Assembly: GCF_021917145.1 (NCBI RefSeq)
Contig: NC_061076.1
Location: forward strand, 2,985,832-3,049,831
Length of the DNA stretch: 64,000 nt
Direction of reading: 5' to 3'
Origin: Hypomesus transpacificus
Lineage: Eukaryota; Chordata; Actinopteri; Osmeriformes; Osmeridae
Shown here: one piece after another, positions 1 through 17,500 of the stretch
How positions within the stretch are numbered: the first letter of the stretch is position 1
Layout of the letters: each line of letters begins with the position of its first letter
Translations under genes and position numbers: made by a program
Notes under the pieces: model-generated
The model's database searches: none
What the model saw: only the letters and a program-made list of their open reading frames with translations
What the model was told of the DNA's origin: nothing

Positions 1-145
1 CCCTCCCTCCCTCCCTCCCTCCCTCCCTCCCTCCCTCCCTCCCTCCCTCCCTCCCTCCCTCCCTCCCTCCCTCCCTCCCTCCCTCCCTCCCTCCCTCCCT
101 CCCTCCCTCCCTCCCTCCCTCCCTCCCTCCCTCCCTCCCTCCCTC
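1..145. repeat. (CCCT)n microsatellite
   Basis: About 36 uninterrupted copies of CCCT begin at the first base, so the array probably continues outside the window. The C-rich strand could form an i-motif and its complement a G-quadruplex. It is not the vertebrate telomere repeat. Confidence 0.98.
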
Positions 146-210
146 TTATTTTCCCTCCTCCCATTGCTTCAACCGTTCTTTTTTCTGCTGAAGGTTACTC
201 TTGCCTGCAG

Positions 211-363
211 GGCTATGAAAATGTCATGAAGGCCCACTCCATTTTCAGCGACGTAAATAGCCATTTCCCGCCAGAGCAAACCCACTTTTCCAGCTCTGAC
301 CCACCCGCCACATCGCCCATCACACCTCACACCTCCCGTCTCTACACTGCCATGGGACTACTG
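211..363 (+). CDS. Candidate orphan internal exon, gene not recognised
   Basis: A 153-base stretch (51 codons, phase 0 at both ends) is open on the plus strand. It is preceded by a good acceptor (CTTGCCTGCAG) and followed by a good donor (CTG|GTGAGAG). Translation starts GYENVMKAHSIFSDVN, is Ser/Pro/Thr rich in the middle, and ends RLYTAMGLL. I do not recognise the family. In human the neighbour on this side of DHX58 is ZNF385C, but I see no zinc-finger motif here and cannot link the two. If real it would be an exon of a gene on the opposite strand to dhx58, extending left of the window. It could equally be a chance open frame with chance splice sites. Confidence 0.3.
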
Positions 364-2489
364 GTGAGAGAAATGAACAGCTCCCTTTCATTCTTCCTTC
401 CATTCTCTTGCACCTGACTGGCCCCTGTGTCTTGTTATATCTCAATGTCTTTTTGACCGAAATTGGAATAATGGTGAAGTAAAATGTTGAATTCCCTTTC
501 CTTTGGTTCAAAAAAAAAATAATCCTGATTTAGAGCACCCCTAATTCCGAAACTTACTATGGCCTATTCATACTGCAATGATGAAACATCAGAACAGGAT
601 AATGTAAGGACAAATGCTACATTGACAGACAAAAGAAGAGCACTTTGCAGTCGTTTGCAGAGACTGACAGTAGCCTCTCTCAGTTTTTCTGAAAGGTTCC
701 AATCAAACGTTGTGCCATAGAAGCTTCATTCTCAGTCCCTGACATACTGTACCAGGACCAAATGTACGCATGTCTGTGTGTTTTCTGTGATTCTTGAGTC
801 TCAAATGTTGTTTTTGTGTGTGTGAAGACATATAGGCATATAGTATGTGGTGAATCACCTCACACCTGAACCTTTTGGGCAGGCTAACATTTGCCTCTCT
901 CCTTCTCTCTCGCAGTAGTCCGAGCTAGACTGGTTCATTTCCGTGTGCTGTGCTCGGTTCCAGAAAGCCTTCGCATGTTGCACGTCACTATTGTCATGTT
1001 TTTTCCCTCCTCCAAACCTCACCCAGCCCTAATCTGTCCTTTCAATTTCCTGAAGCTTCACAAGACAATGAAGAGTAACTTCAAAGGTCGCTGTGAAGAC
1101 GTTGATAGCTTACACCCCACAAGAAAACCATAATTCTGGTTTCATGCTAGCAGTCAGACAACAGATCATCTGGAGTTTTGTTGAGAAGTAAACAACACAG
1201 TTATTACACTGCCAGCCATAAGTCTGGGCCTGACCTTAACAGCAGTGTTTCTCCTCCTCCACAAACCCTCCCACCTTTGACTATCTCAGCCATAGTGGGG
1301 AAGGAGACCTACACATGACATGCTCCAGGGCCATCTCCCCAAAGATCACAATAGAATTCTGCCCACTAACCTGTCTACTCTGGTGAGATGGAACACACAA
1401 AAGGTCTAATTGAATGGAAAAATTATCCTGGGATCCATTCAGGCTAATGTACCCTAATTTACTTGGTGTGGTTGAGCTCTTAACAATGTGTGTGGAAGTC
1501 AACACTCTCAGACAACCAATAGCATGCTGTGACTCAAAATGACTTTCGACAGCCTGATTGAATTAATTGGCTGCCGTTGGGTATGGGGAAATAGATAGAC
1601 TTTTAGCTATTGAAAAGAAAAAGATTGACAAGTGCGCTGTTTTTCTCTGAAATAATTGAGAGGGTGGACGGGTGAAAGGGAGAGTGAAAAGAATGAGTGG
1701 TACAAAGAAATAAAGAAAGACTCTCCTATGGACAAAGGGAGAGATTGGGAAAAAGATGCAGTGTGTTGTTTCTTCCTCGTGGCTAGATGTTTGCTGTGTT
1801 CCGTCTCTTGTTGTAAAATGGCTCCCTTTTCTTCTTGAACACAAAACCTATCATTTTGACATTTGTGGATAAAACCGAGAGCTTTACAATTTACAGAGAT
1901 TGCGGATGGAAGTATTAACTGCGGGAGCAAAGCTCTCCCATCCTCCAGTGTGGTTCAGATCCTCAAAGAACAGAACCACATTGGAGAGATAGCTTATCTA
2001 TGGAAACAAGGAAGGAAATAATATGAGACTCTGCGGATGTTTCTGGATGGTGGAGCCAGACTTACCCGTCTCATGGCTGGGAGGGGAGAGCAGAGCTAGG
2101 GGGCAGAGTGAACATGGTGGGCTGGGTGAGAGGTGGCTGGCGTGCTGGCTGTCTATCTCACGCCTGGCAGGGGGTTGATGGGAGGAAGGTTGTTACAGGC
2201 CATTGCGGAAGCAGTGTGAAGGGGTTTATTATAATTGAATCTGTCAAAACTTTGACACAGTTAATGTGCAGTCTCCTGAGGAGCCCGACAGACAAAACCA
2301 GGGCTGTGGTCCGGATCTCACCTTCTGCTGCTCCCTGCATGACTGGAAGGTCTATTTGTTTGTTGTTGGCATTTTAGTTTAAAAAACAATTCAACAAAAG
2401 CATCTGGTCTCCTATTACAGTAGCTTGTTTTCCTCTACTTTAGTTGGTTGAGCTTGAAAACACAAATTATCACCAATTGTCGGAGAAGT

Positions 2490-2491
<2 letters not shown>

Positions 2492-2538
<47 letters not shown>
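2492..2538. repeat. (TC)n microsatellite
   Basis: A nearly pure TC dinucleotide run of about 47 bases in intergenic DNA. Confidence 0.95.
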
Positions 2539-2543
<5 letters not shown>

Positions 2544-4521
2544 ATTTACCCTTTCCCTCTCTATCACTCTATTACCCTCTCTTTCAGCATAATCTCCTAA
2601 TGATCATATAATCATGCTAGACAAAAAATAATAATAAAAAAAAACAACAATAGAAATGAAGGTTTATTATGGTCAAGTTTCTGGAAAACAACTGAATGTG
2701 TTTGCAGATGGTTGCGTGGAGAGAGACTGAGTTTGCTGTGCTGTTGTGCGTTGACTCGTCTCTATTAGTCTGCCCGTGTCACTGCAAGGTCAGAGATTAT
2801 GCATGACTTCAGCCAGAAGAGACTGTTCCAGCTAGCTCCATCCTCCAGGACATATGGTGCTGCTACTGTTCTCTCTTTGTTTTTCTCTTTCTCACCCATT
2901 CCTGTTACCCTGCAAAGTTTCTGAATTTTCAGTCGACTCATTTTGCCCTTCCTTACGGTTTTCCCAGACATTTCTCAGGGTAGTTGGTCAAATTATTTTA
3001 GTTAAATGTTCTGGTTCTATTCTAGGCCGGCATTAGCATTTGCAGGCCATGTCCACAAGCCAATGTCTTTTTAGTGTACTGGTGCGTGTTAGTGAGTTGT
3101 AGTTTGCGTAAGCAGTAGCCTTTTGTCAACCTCAGGCCTTGCCTGTCCTCTCTTCCACATCCTCAAGGTCAAACATAGGCTGGTTTTATCCCCAAATCAA
3201 GCACGCTTATGAATTAGTGCTTCCATACAGTAGCTTCACAGCCACAGCTTTGCCCAGAATAAAACAGACCCACACGCGTGTCAAATCATACATGCATGAA
3301 GAACAACTATGTTGACAGAGACCTTGTCGAATATACATACAAATGTACCAACTAACCTGAATACAGCATACACAGAAAGCGGGCGACAGGTTAGATTGAG
3401 GTGAACCCGTTTTTTTTTTTTACAATCCTTTCCGGTTTGAATAAGAGCAAAAGTGTAGTTGGATTAAATAGAGGGATAATGAGGCTAAAATTGGTGTCAT
3501 GAGAACAAATACGCAGTACAACCCTACACTGTATTCCATTTCTAAAATAAAATACTTTGTGCCTCAATTACACTGCCATGCTGGCCTATAGAAAGCTGAG
3601 CAGGAAAGCTGTCACCAACTAGAAGTCCACTGGAAGTGCTAACACTGAGAAACTGATCAAGAAAACGTGTTAGGAGTTAATCTGAGTGTCTGAGATCAAC
3701 GTTTTTAATCTAGCAGGTCCTCCATTCCAAAGGAGAGTCGGAAGAATGGGGGTGCGTAGCAGACAAAGGCACTTCCTCTGAATAGCACTGGAAAAAAACA
3801 AGCTTTCCTTTTATCAGGGCCATAATAGAGCATGAAATAGCCCAGTTAACTCCTAGCCCTGAAGTCTCTCTAGCAGCTGGGGACAATTCATCCCGGAGAG
3901 CTCCACGCGGTTCAAAGGAGACTCGGACAGTAAAGACGTACTTTAACGGATTATAATCAATTCTGCGGCCCCCTGTAAAATATACATGGAAATGATTCGA
4001 TCAACTGTTTTGAAGTATCCTTTCTTGTTATTCGGAGGACGAGAGAGAGGAACTGACCTTTAACGTCCTCTGTCCGAATCTATGTGAACTGGTATCTCTG
4101 AGAGACTTCAGAGGACAGGGCCAAACACGCTGTCTTGTTGTGTCTGATAGTGTTTCGCTGTTTTGATGACTGAGGCCAAATGGCATAGAGAGAGTTGTCA
4201 AGTGGACCCCCTCCCCCCTCTGAATCCCATCGCCATACCAACATACCTGAAAGAACCCCCCTCGACTCTTTGAACTAAACATGGCAAATGACAACACCTA
4301 GCCTACTGTGGGACCATATGGAGCTTTTTGGGGGCTTTAATGGTAACTAGATCCGCTGCAGTGTGATGGGCATAAGGCTGCTGATGCACCCGCCGCCACC
4401 TGACCCTGTCTGCAGAAACACCAGACACGCCAGGTCACTCGGTAGAACACCCAGTCCAGCAGGGGAAGCTGGCTGCCAAAGATCTCTCGGGACGACATGT
4501 ACAGCCGACAAGTGACATTTG

Positions 4522-4556
4522 CGTGTGTGTGTGTGTGTTTGTGTGTGTGTGTTTGT
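4522..4556. repeat. (GT)n microsatellite
   Basis: GT dinucleotide run interrupted twice by an extra T. Confidence 0.9.
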
Positions 4557-6206
4557 TTGATTTCCTACCTATGCGGTACCTTTGAGTTAAATCTCATACA
4601 GTTCTGTTCTGTATGTGGGAATTTGTGAAAGTGTGACTAGGTATATAAAGAGTGTTAGACCCAGGCCGTTACCCTGCCTCTGTGTTCTTGATTCCCTTCT
4701 ATATTTGTCCCCCTTGTCAAGAAATGCTTGATACACAAAATATTTGCACACATACAAACACTCCCATGCAAACTAGCTAAGAGCTAATTGCAATTACTGT
4801 AACATTCACAAAGTGAGTACCAGCTAAAGAAAATTAAGAAATAATCACACATGATTATAGTGCCCAAGCCTGATTAATTCAAATCATGCTCGCTTCTTCC
4901 CTTCCTTCCTGTCTGTCTCTGAAACAGGATGCCACCAGAGTGGGCCCTGTTGTTAGACATAAGTCCTCAACTGCCCCAGCACAGCAGCTTCTGACATACA
5001 GCGATCATAGATCTGTGGAGATTTTTGACACGCCAGACTGACCAAATCAAACCAACGCATTGATAGACAGACCGGCAGAAAGGCCGTCAGGCAAACAGGA
5101 TGGAAGGAAGACAGAAAACCAGGCAGTCAGATGTTTTGATGGGTGAGTTTACTTCTGGAAGCTGAAAGACTGCTGCTATGAAATTACGGGTTACCCTGCA
5201 GTGTTTCATAATGTATGTTTGTGTTGGTACATGGTCGTTTTCATCCAGGCAGAAATCCAGCTCTTGACAAAAACATTGCACTGAGATGAAAAGTTAATTG
5301 TTTCGGTAAAAGAAGAGAGCAGGGAATGACCACAATCCTGTAATTAGCTAAATGCAGTCAGTCTAAATTTAACAGCTGGTAACAAAGTACAAAAAATATC
5401 GTGTCTTGTGTTGCAGGACAATAAAACTACCAACTACCAACAGGGGTTGTGCAGTACAGAGTTTAAATGAATACACAGCCATGTATGTGTTTTGGTATCC
5501 CTTATCCCCAGCCAAACTTAATGGGATCTCGGTATGACTTTGGCTCCATCAAAACAACATTGAATATTCTCCTATGTTCTCCATATCCTGCCTGGAACAA
5601 ACCCCCCATGTGTAAACAGAGGACCCTCTGGTGGGAAGAGACACTAAGATGTGAATAAGCCTAGACTGCCACCCAGTGGTAAGATATGTAGTTACAAGGA
5701 AGGACGGTATTTTATAGCTCAATGATAAACGTCACAAAGACACACAGACTTCATGATGTGCTGCTAACCATGATTCATCATTGTGAAGGTTTATTTAATA
5801 TATTAATTGCGTTCAAACATTCAATCATCAACAAGTTCATAATGTTATGATGAGTGCTACTAAAATAATAGTCTCTATAATTTGCATTTCGGCAATAACT
5901 GTGTGAAGACAGTGACTACATGAGTTTATGCATTTTTGTGCCTAATGGCAGAAATGGACCATAAAAAACACCCATATTGTCCAGAAAGGGAGGCAAGAAG
6001 GACAGCCATTGGTCCTAAGGCGTAAACAAAGCTGTTATGCTAATTATAACCCTGACCATTGTTTAACAAGCTTCAGCATACTGCTACACAATAGCCTCCA
6101 GCATGAAGAACTGCCTGGACAGAAGGGACCAACCCTATCTCAGAATGTATACAGTGTTTAAGATTACACACACACACTGAGCACACATTTGCACAGATGC
6201 ACTTGC

Positions 6207-6240
6207 GCACACACACACATACACACACACACACACACAC
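6207..6240. repeat. (CA)n microsatellite
   Basis: CA dinucleotide run with one TA interruption. It lies about 140 bases past the dhx58 stop codon, so it is probably in the 3' UTR. Confidence 0.95.
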
Positions 6241-6377
6241 ATAACATAATCCTAGATAATAACATCTGAAAACATTTGGAGTTATTGCACACAACCCTTT
6301 CCCTCTTGCTCCGACCCTTAACATACTCTAAAAATGTACCTGATAAACCCTAAAACCCTCAAGAATGCACCAAAGCA

Positions 6378-9300
6378 TTATTCTGACAGGAGATCGGGGT
6401 ACTTGGTCTCACAGTACTGTGCAAAGTCGAAGTCCTCAACAGTGAACTGAATATCCTTCCACTTCTTTCCAAGGACTCTCCCACCCGGAGTCTCCATGGC
6501 AAAGTTTTTGATGGCCAAGTTGGGTAACAAGGCAACCTCCTTGTACCTCATCTCCATTCCCCAATCCTGTTAAAACACACACGTGACAAAAAACACGTCA
6601 ATATTTCGTTTGAAGCAAACAGACTGACACCCTAGAGCTTGTGGGGGGGGATATCAGGAGGGAGTGGTAGTCAGGTGGCTGAGTGGTTAGAGAATCGGGC
6701 TAGTAATCTGACAGTTGCCAGTTCGATTCCCAGTCGTGCAAAATTACGTTGTGTCCTTGGGCAAGGCACTTCACCCTACTTGCCTCAGGGAAATGTCCCT
6801 GTACTTACTGTAAGTCGCTCTGGATAAGAGTGTCTGCTAAATGACTAAATTGATGTTGGAATGAGAGGAGACCAGTCTTGCCTTGCTACAGGTCGCACAG
6901 CTGATCGCACGGCCCGGCTCCCAGTCCTCAAAGCGTCTGTCCAGGTGCACCTTTCCACCTGCCTTGTAATGCCTCCTAAGAGAACACACACACACCGGTT
7001 AGCGCCCAATGGTCCACACTAATTCATCATTGACATACTGGGTCCTCATACAAGGGAGGACAAACTACTGGAGAAGTTCTTGTGCGAAGGCAGGACAGCT
7101 TACTCAAACCCGGGGTTGACGTTAACATAGTGCGTGTTGTCAATGAGCTTGATGTCACTTCCACAAGCCACAGCCTTGAAACAGTTTCGACACACGAGCT
7201 GAATCTCAGCGGCACGGTAGCGGCTCTGCTTCTTCACCTTCAGCTGGTCTTTCAACCGACTGGCAAGAACCGCCTCTGTCTGGAACTCAGTGATCTAGAG
7301 GGAGATGGGCCTTGTGAGGAACAAAAGGCTAGCCAACAGAAATAGTGCAGGACCCCAGGTACAATCCGTCTCACCTTCTTGCGGAATTCGCGTTCCCCCA
7401 TTTGTTGGACCTGTCTGATGGCGCGGCCCGTTAAGTCCTCCAGGAGCTCATTGGTGCGTTCCCGGCGCACCTCCCGCCCCCCAGCTTGGGCCACCACAGA
7501 GTACACACTGTCACTGGCCCGAGCTCGCCCACTAGCCTGCTGTTGGGCAATCTCATTGGTCAGCAGGCCGTAGCGCACCACCAGGTTGCATTCTGGGATG
7601 TCGAGACCCTCCTCAGCCACGCTGGTAGCGATCAGGAGGTTGAGGGTGCCTTCGCGGAATTTACGGATGGTCTCTTTCTGCTCGTTCTGCAAAAAAATAT
7701 CCACATGCAAGCACACACACACACACAGGCATGCATTCACAGACACACAAAGGCACACGCAAACAAAGAGGTTCATTGGTTGTGTTATTTAATCCACCAA
7801 TCAATACAGCACTCTTGACCTTGTGTCATGTGAGAGTACCTGGGTCATATAATTGATGCCGTTTCCCGCTCCAGTCAGGACGGCAGCCTTGATGCCTGAT
7901 CGCTGTAGGGCCCGGTTGTTGAGGACCCAGTCATTCAGGCAGTTGGTGCTTTTACGGGTCTTGCAGAAGAGTATGCCTCTGGATTTGTCTTTGGCTCCAA
8001 ACTGCTCCAGAAGAGTGCTCTGAAGTTTAGCCATTTTGGGGTTCTCATAGAGGGCGTTCCCTGACAGGTTCTTTAGCTCTGTCTGGTTCTCTGTAGAGGA
8101 CCAAGGCAAGAACTGTCATACTTCTGATACAGCACCTCTACACACACACATACACACACACAAGATATGGATGTCCTGTTGGAAAGCAACAGAAAAGAGC
8201 GGCTCCTTCTGAAGCCCTGGCACTCACCCTCGAAGAGGCCCAGCAGGAAGAAGTCTGTTCCATCGATGGCTGAGGAGCTCTTGCTGTTGTAGAAGCTCTC
8301 CAGGTCACAGAAGGCGTCCACCATGCGGACCGTGTCGTTGATGAGCAGGGCGTCGTTATACCGTCGCAGGTGGAGGGCACACTGGGCCACAATTCTGTTT
8401 CCCTCAAATACACCTGCACCACGAAACCAAACAACAGACACAAACAGGAGTTGAACCAAACAACAGACACAAACACGGTGAGGACAGCCTGGACTTGGTA
8501 CAGTTCTGTTGTTTCCTGCGAGGATCGCATGAATGCACAGGACTGCTCACCCCTCTGCTCCAGAAGGACCACGTCTGCCTCATACTCCTGTGTGCCCACC
8601 TCCCTCAGCTGGGAGGCTGTCCCCAAGTCCATGAAGTCATGGATCAGCTTCATCATCCGCTTCAGGTGGTCTCCAAAGGGATCCTGAGGGCCAAACCACA
8701 ACACTGTGCCTTTTAACTCACCGTTCAAATAACGTCCAGGCAGTAGAAGAAGAAACCGCAACGAGACGGACATGGTTGGCTCACCTCGGGCCTCTTGTCG
8801 ACAATGTCAAACCTTTTCTTAGGTTTAGGGACTTTCTTCTTCAGCTCAGAGGCATGGGTTTCAGCTGAAACGATGGCTGAGTCCAGGTTAGCACAGATCT
8901 GGGTGAGACAGACAGACTGTCAGACAGGCCGACAGAGACAGACAGACAGACTGAGACAGACAGGCAGACCTACACACCTGCAATACATGCTTCACAGCTC
9001 CTTCCAGGGTTTTGGCCTTCCCTGTTCCAGGAGAGGCGGTGAGGCCGAGCACCTGAGGCAGATTCCTTTCGCCTTTCAGCTTCTTCTCCACGTAGCGATG
9101 CATGATCGTGTTGTACACCCCCTCCTTATGCGTGTGGTGGCACTCGTCAATGACCAGTAGGGTGAAGTCTGTGGTGGGATGAGAGCCATGCTTACTGTTA
9201 TGTACAAGGTATCGCTGCTAAGCACATGGCTCTTTGAACCAAATTATGCCGAGGTGTCACTGATCTCAGCAATCAACGAATCAATTAGGACGTCACAGGA

Positions 9301-9966
9301 GTCATTTCACAGTTCCTCAATGGGCCACCCCGAGACACCTTCAAACACATGAATCGCAGAATCCGACTGTCTGGTGGTTATTGATTTTGAATGAATGACT
9401 CACCTGTAAGCTCAACATGTTTATCATCCTCTGTGTTGATCAGGGCATTCTCCAGGATCTGGGCCGTACAGATGACCAGGTCACAGTCCTTAACCACTCT
9501 GCCAAAGAAGTCCTTCTCGTTACTGTCGCCACTGACAGACTCCACATTGTAATCATGGCCCAGGTGGGGTTTGAACTCTTTGCTGAAATGCTGGTCGACC
9601 AGATGAACCTGTAAAACACACAGCAGGTCGACCGTAAACATCAGCAGTCGATTATTATCAGCAGTACTTTAGGTCAAAGGTTAGAGGGAGAGAACAAACA
9701 GGCTATAAATCCTCCTCATTTCAGAAAGACATTTTGTGAGTGTTTTGCGAGTACGTAACCATGGCAGTTCTTCATTCAAGCAGGCCTACCTTGTTGACCA
9801 GCACAGCCACCTTGGCCTCGGGGGTGGTCTCCAGGTGTCTCTTGACCACATACACGGCAGCACGGGTCTTTCCTCCGCCGGTGGGAAGCCAGATGATGAT
9901 GTTCTCCCTCAGGAGGGCCCTCTGAACCACCTCCTCTTGGTAGTCATACAACCCACAATCAGCCAT
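6378..9966 (-). CDS. dhx58: dhx58 (LGP2), RIG-I-like RNA helicase without CARDs
   Basis: Complete gene with 11 coding exons: 9966-9790, 9608-9404, 9168-8978, 8898-8785, 8683-8551, 8413-8228, 8090-7840, 7686-7375, 7294-7104, 6975-6882, 6566-6378. The product is 680 aa, close to human LGP2 (678). The protein starts directly in the helicase with no CARD, which marks LGP2 rather than RIG-I or MDA5. Visible motifs are Walker [10 protein letters not shown] (Lys33), the DECH box (135-138), LTASPGTG (motif III region) and [10 protein letters not shown] (motif VI, about 467-476). The C-terminal RNA-binding domain has the zinc cysteines C558/C561 and C613/C616. LGP2 is a cytosolic dsRNA-binding ATPase that tunes MDA5 and RIG-I signalling. 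All introns are GT-AG except intron 10, which is GC-AG (AAG|GCAAGA). An ISRE-like element lies upstream (10162-10177). The gene is in tandem with kat2a, as in human. Confidence 0.97.
6670..6850 (+). mobile_element. tRNA-derived SINE, copy 1 (dhx58 last intron)
   Basis: The tRNA-like head has an A box (GGTGGCTGAGTGGTTAGAG) and a B box (GTTCGATTCC). A conserved body (GTGTCCTTGGGCAAGGCACT) and a tail (GTAAGTCGCTCTGGATAAG) follow. It is plus-oriented, so antisense to dhx58, and lies in the intron between coding exons 10 and 11. Confidence 0.92.
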
Positions 9967-10151
9967 TCTAATGTACAGCTGGAACTAGAGAGAGAGAAGC
10001 GGACTGTAACCAACAGTTGGTAAATCAGCCCAGCTAGTGTGTCTGACAGTGCTGCTCAGACTCAAGTCTTCTTTAAGTCCTTCAAGTCCTTTCTGTCTGC
10101 ATTGAGGACAGAGGACTTTATCTGGTTCATTTAACCCAACCCTTCTAGACA

Positions 10152-10177
10152 CCTATAAAGAGAAACGAAACCGAAAG
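10152..10177 (-). promoter_or_regulatory. ISRE/IRF-binding element with TATA-like box, dhx58 promoter
   Basis: The plus strand at 10162-10177 reads GAAACGAAACCGAAAG, a near-ideal interferon-stimulated response element (GAAANNGAAA, with a third GAAA). It lies about 200 bases upstream of the dhx58 ATG. On the minus strand it is followed within a few bases by CTTTATAGG (10152-10160), a weak TATA-like box pointing toward dhx58. LGP2 genes are known interferon-induced genes, so the motif and its position agree. The transcription start is not shown by the sequence. Confidence 0.75.
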
Positions 10178-11881
10178 CCTCACCGATCACAGGCAAAGAA
10201 GAGCCCTTTCTAAGGAGGCTCTGAATGGACAATCAAACACGGCACTTTGAAGTGACACTGTCTGGATTCGTGGTTGCTAAAGATTATTTTTTGAATATTT
10301 TTTCAGCAATAACAATAGCTAGGTAGCACTTATATAAGTTGTCATGAAGTCTTTGCAATCTGTTCACAAAGGCAACATTTGAGTTCCTATGGCAGCAGGC
10401 CTGGGCAGTTGCAGCCTCCTAGCAGCCCTGTAAGAGGGCCCCATTAGTCTGTTAGTGCCTGCTACCAGGAAAACAAAACCTAAGGCCTGCAACACTGGGA
10501 GTCTCCCACTAACCAAGAAGGATGTTTTCTAAACTACCCTAAGAAACCATGCGTACATATCTTCCTCAAACATTGCAAAAACCTACCCACTGTTGTAGAA
10601 GCACTTTACCAAAAAAAAGTACTTTCAATTGAATGTAAATACATTGAAAGTAACATATTTCAGTAAATTAATTTAAGAATAACAACGGTTTTGTGAATAC
10701 ATTAATGCCAGTTGATATGATCCAGCTAACATGAAAAACAATTATTTTATTATAAAAGATCTTTATTTCAATTAACAATATTACAGTAAATAGCTTTCAA
10801 ACCATAACTAATGAAACTGTAGCAGTCTTCATGGTCATGACATTTCACTCTGACTGTCCATATTTTAGGTTTTAAATGCAGCATAGGTAGATTGAGGGAT
10901 ACATAACTGACAACCCTGAATAACGCAACGTTGACATCACTTCAGTTACTCGAAGCAAGTCATGATTCAAGTACAAAATGAACACACAGACACACACACA
11001 GTTCAGTGGACACTCAGCAAGCAGGCTCAGTCGCTACAGACAAGTCACTTCCCATTAACGTCTGGCAGATAACAGCGAACAAGGCTTCTGATGAGGACTA
11101 CAATCACTGACCCGATTGTTATGTGTTGTGTGGCATTAGGCCATGGCCATTTTAAAGGAGATATAACATCTGTATTGTATAAATCCACTGAGCTCCACCA
11201 CACAGCAATGCAGTCAGTGAGTATGGAGTGTAGAAACACTACCAGAAACGTTGTGCGTCAAGAATCGCAACAGCACAACCAGCAGGACGACATGGTGAAC
11301 ACTGAGGACTGGGCAGAACAGCCAGGGGAATTAGAAACGTGTTTTTTTAGTTTATTTTTTTACAGTCATGTTTGGATAACATCCAAACATCCATTTTTGG
11401 GATTTTGGAACCATCCGGAAAAATAAATATTTGAATCCACGCCTTCTACGACCTATATTTTGTCCCCTGTACATCTAATATCCTTTACACAAAAACACAT
11501 ACTGGCCAATACTTTTGAAAGAAAAGTGATTCTTAACAGTTCAATTACAGTACGCGTTTTACTGTAGCTCTCTAATCATTATCCCCACTGCACAAATATG
11601 ATGGTGGATTTTGGACCTGTGTATATGCGAGGAGGCCAAGCAGGACCTGACCGTCGCCTTGCTCTTGGGGTCTTTGCAGTAATACCTTCAAAGTACATTG
11701 GCCTCTTTTCAAGTGTATGTCAGTAACGGAAGGCAACAGCGGCTTAGGTCCTTAGATCCAGTATCCTGTGAAAGTAACAATTATTACCTAAATAAAGCAC
11801 TCATCTGTCTGTGCATTAAGGAACCATGGTCACCTCGTCAGTCGTTCTGAAGTAACGCCAGGACCCTCTACTAACTCTGAT

Positions 11882-11901
11882 GGGGGGGGGGGGGGGGGGG
11901 G
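11882..11901. repeat. Poly-G run
   Basis: Twenty consecutive Gs, probably within the kat2a 3' UTR region. Length is likely to be unreliable in the assembly. Confidence 0.9.
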
Positions 11902-12446
11902 ACAGCCCTGGGGACGGGCTGCCCTGCAACTTGAGGGTAACTCATATGAAGAGTGATTGATGATTGTGATGATTTATGCTACAATGGAACCAGTAATTTT
12001 GGTACATCAATTGCAATATGCATTCAGTCTTAGTCCTTGATTGACTTACGTAAACTGAGCTCGTCAGACTGAGCTGGGATTCTAAACCACACAGGGTGGG
12101 AGTGAAGAGGAAAGGGACACAGAACGGAGAGGGTGCACAAAAACATTTTGACACTTACTGGCAAACACCATTTTTCTTCTGGAACGCCATTTCCTAAACC
12201 ACATTATCCCTTCAATCATCGATAACATACATCATCATCCCCCCCCCCCCCCACACACACACACACACTCAATACCTCCATGAGATTAAAGTTCAGGATG
12301 GCTAGTGATGCTCCCGTGCGTCTGCTCTGAATGTGTGTAAGAGAGCGAGCGAGCCAGACAGCGAGTGGGCGAGAGAGCGAGACACACGTGCCTACTGCTC
12401 CTCCACAGAGCTGCGCGCGACAGTCCCCACCCCCAACCCCCCGGAA

Positions 12447-17357
<4,911 letters not shown>

Positions 17358-17500
17358 ATCAAAAGCAGCAGACCACGCTTGCACGGGCCGTTCTATAGTT
17401 CCAGACTCCTCTCCTAGTCGGGTCGCTCACCTCTCCCCTGTGTAAGCGAGGCAGTATGGGTATTGTAGTGTGGCTCTGAAAGCAGCTGTCTTTTCAACGA
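17358..17500 (-). promoter_or_regulatory. kat2a 5' UTR/promoter with ZNF143-like site
   Basis: On the minus strand, 17469-17451 reads ACTACAATACCCATACTGC, close to the ZNF143/Staf consensus ACTACAATTCCCAGMATGC, which is typical of TATA-less housekeeping promoters. It lies about 95 bases upstream of the chosen kat2a ATG. The transcription start is inferred to lie between motif and ATG. Confidence 0.55.

Larger units (their letters stand above)
364..6377. other. Intergenic region downstream of dhx58
   Basis: I see no convincing coding exon on either strand. The region holds a (TC)n tract (2492-2538), a (GT)n tract (4522-4556) and a (CA)n tract (6207-6240). A minus-strand AATAAA (TTTATT on plus, 5790-5795) could end the dhx58 transcript. 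Small open frames here lack splice context and protein-like composition. Confidence 0.6.
9967..12446. other. kat2a 3' UTR/intergenic plus dhx58 promoter
   Basis: No coding exon is seen between the kat2a stop codon and the dhx58 start. Homopolymers lie at 11882-11901 (G) and 12238-12254 (C, followed by CA repeats). Minus-strand AATAAA candidates for kat2a are at 11351-11356 and near 10745-10767; I cannot say which is used. The part nearest dhx58 holds the promoter motifs listed separately. Confidence 0.6.

Noticed and set aside
1..145. Telomere-type repeat
   Set aside because: The unit is CCCT, not CCCTAA; it is an ordinary tetranucleotide array.
6670..6740. tRNA gene in the SINE head
   Set aside because: A and B boxes are present, but the acceptor stem and anticodon arm do not fold as a functional tRNA. 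The same head recurs at 15680, 21899, 36321 and 44927 with the SINE body attached.
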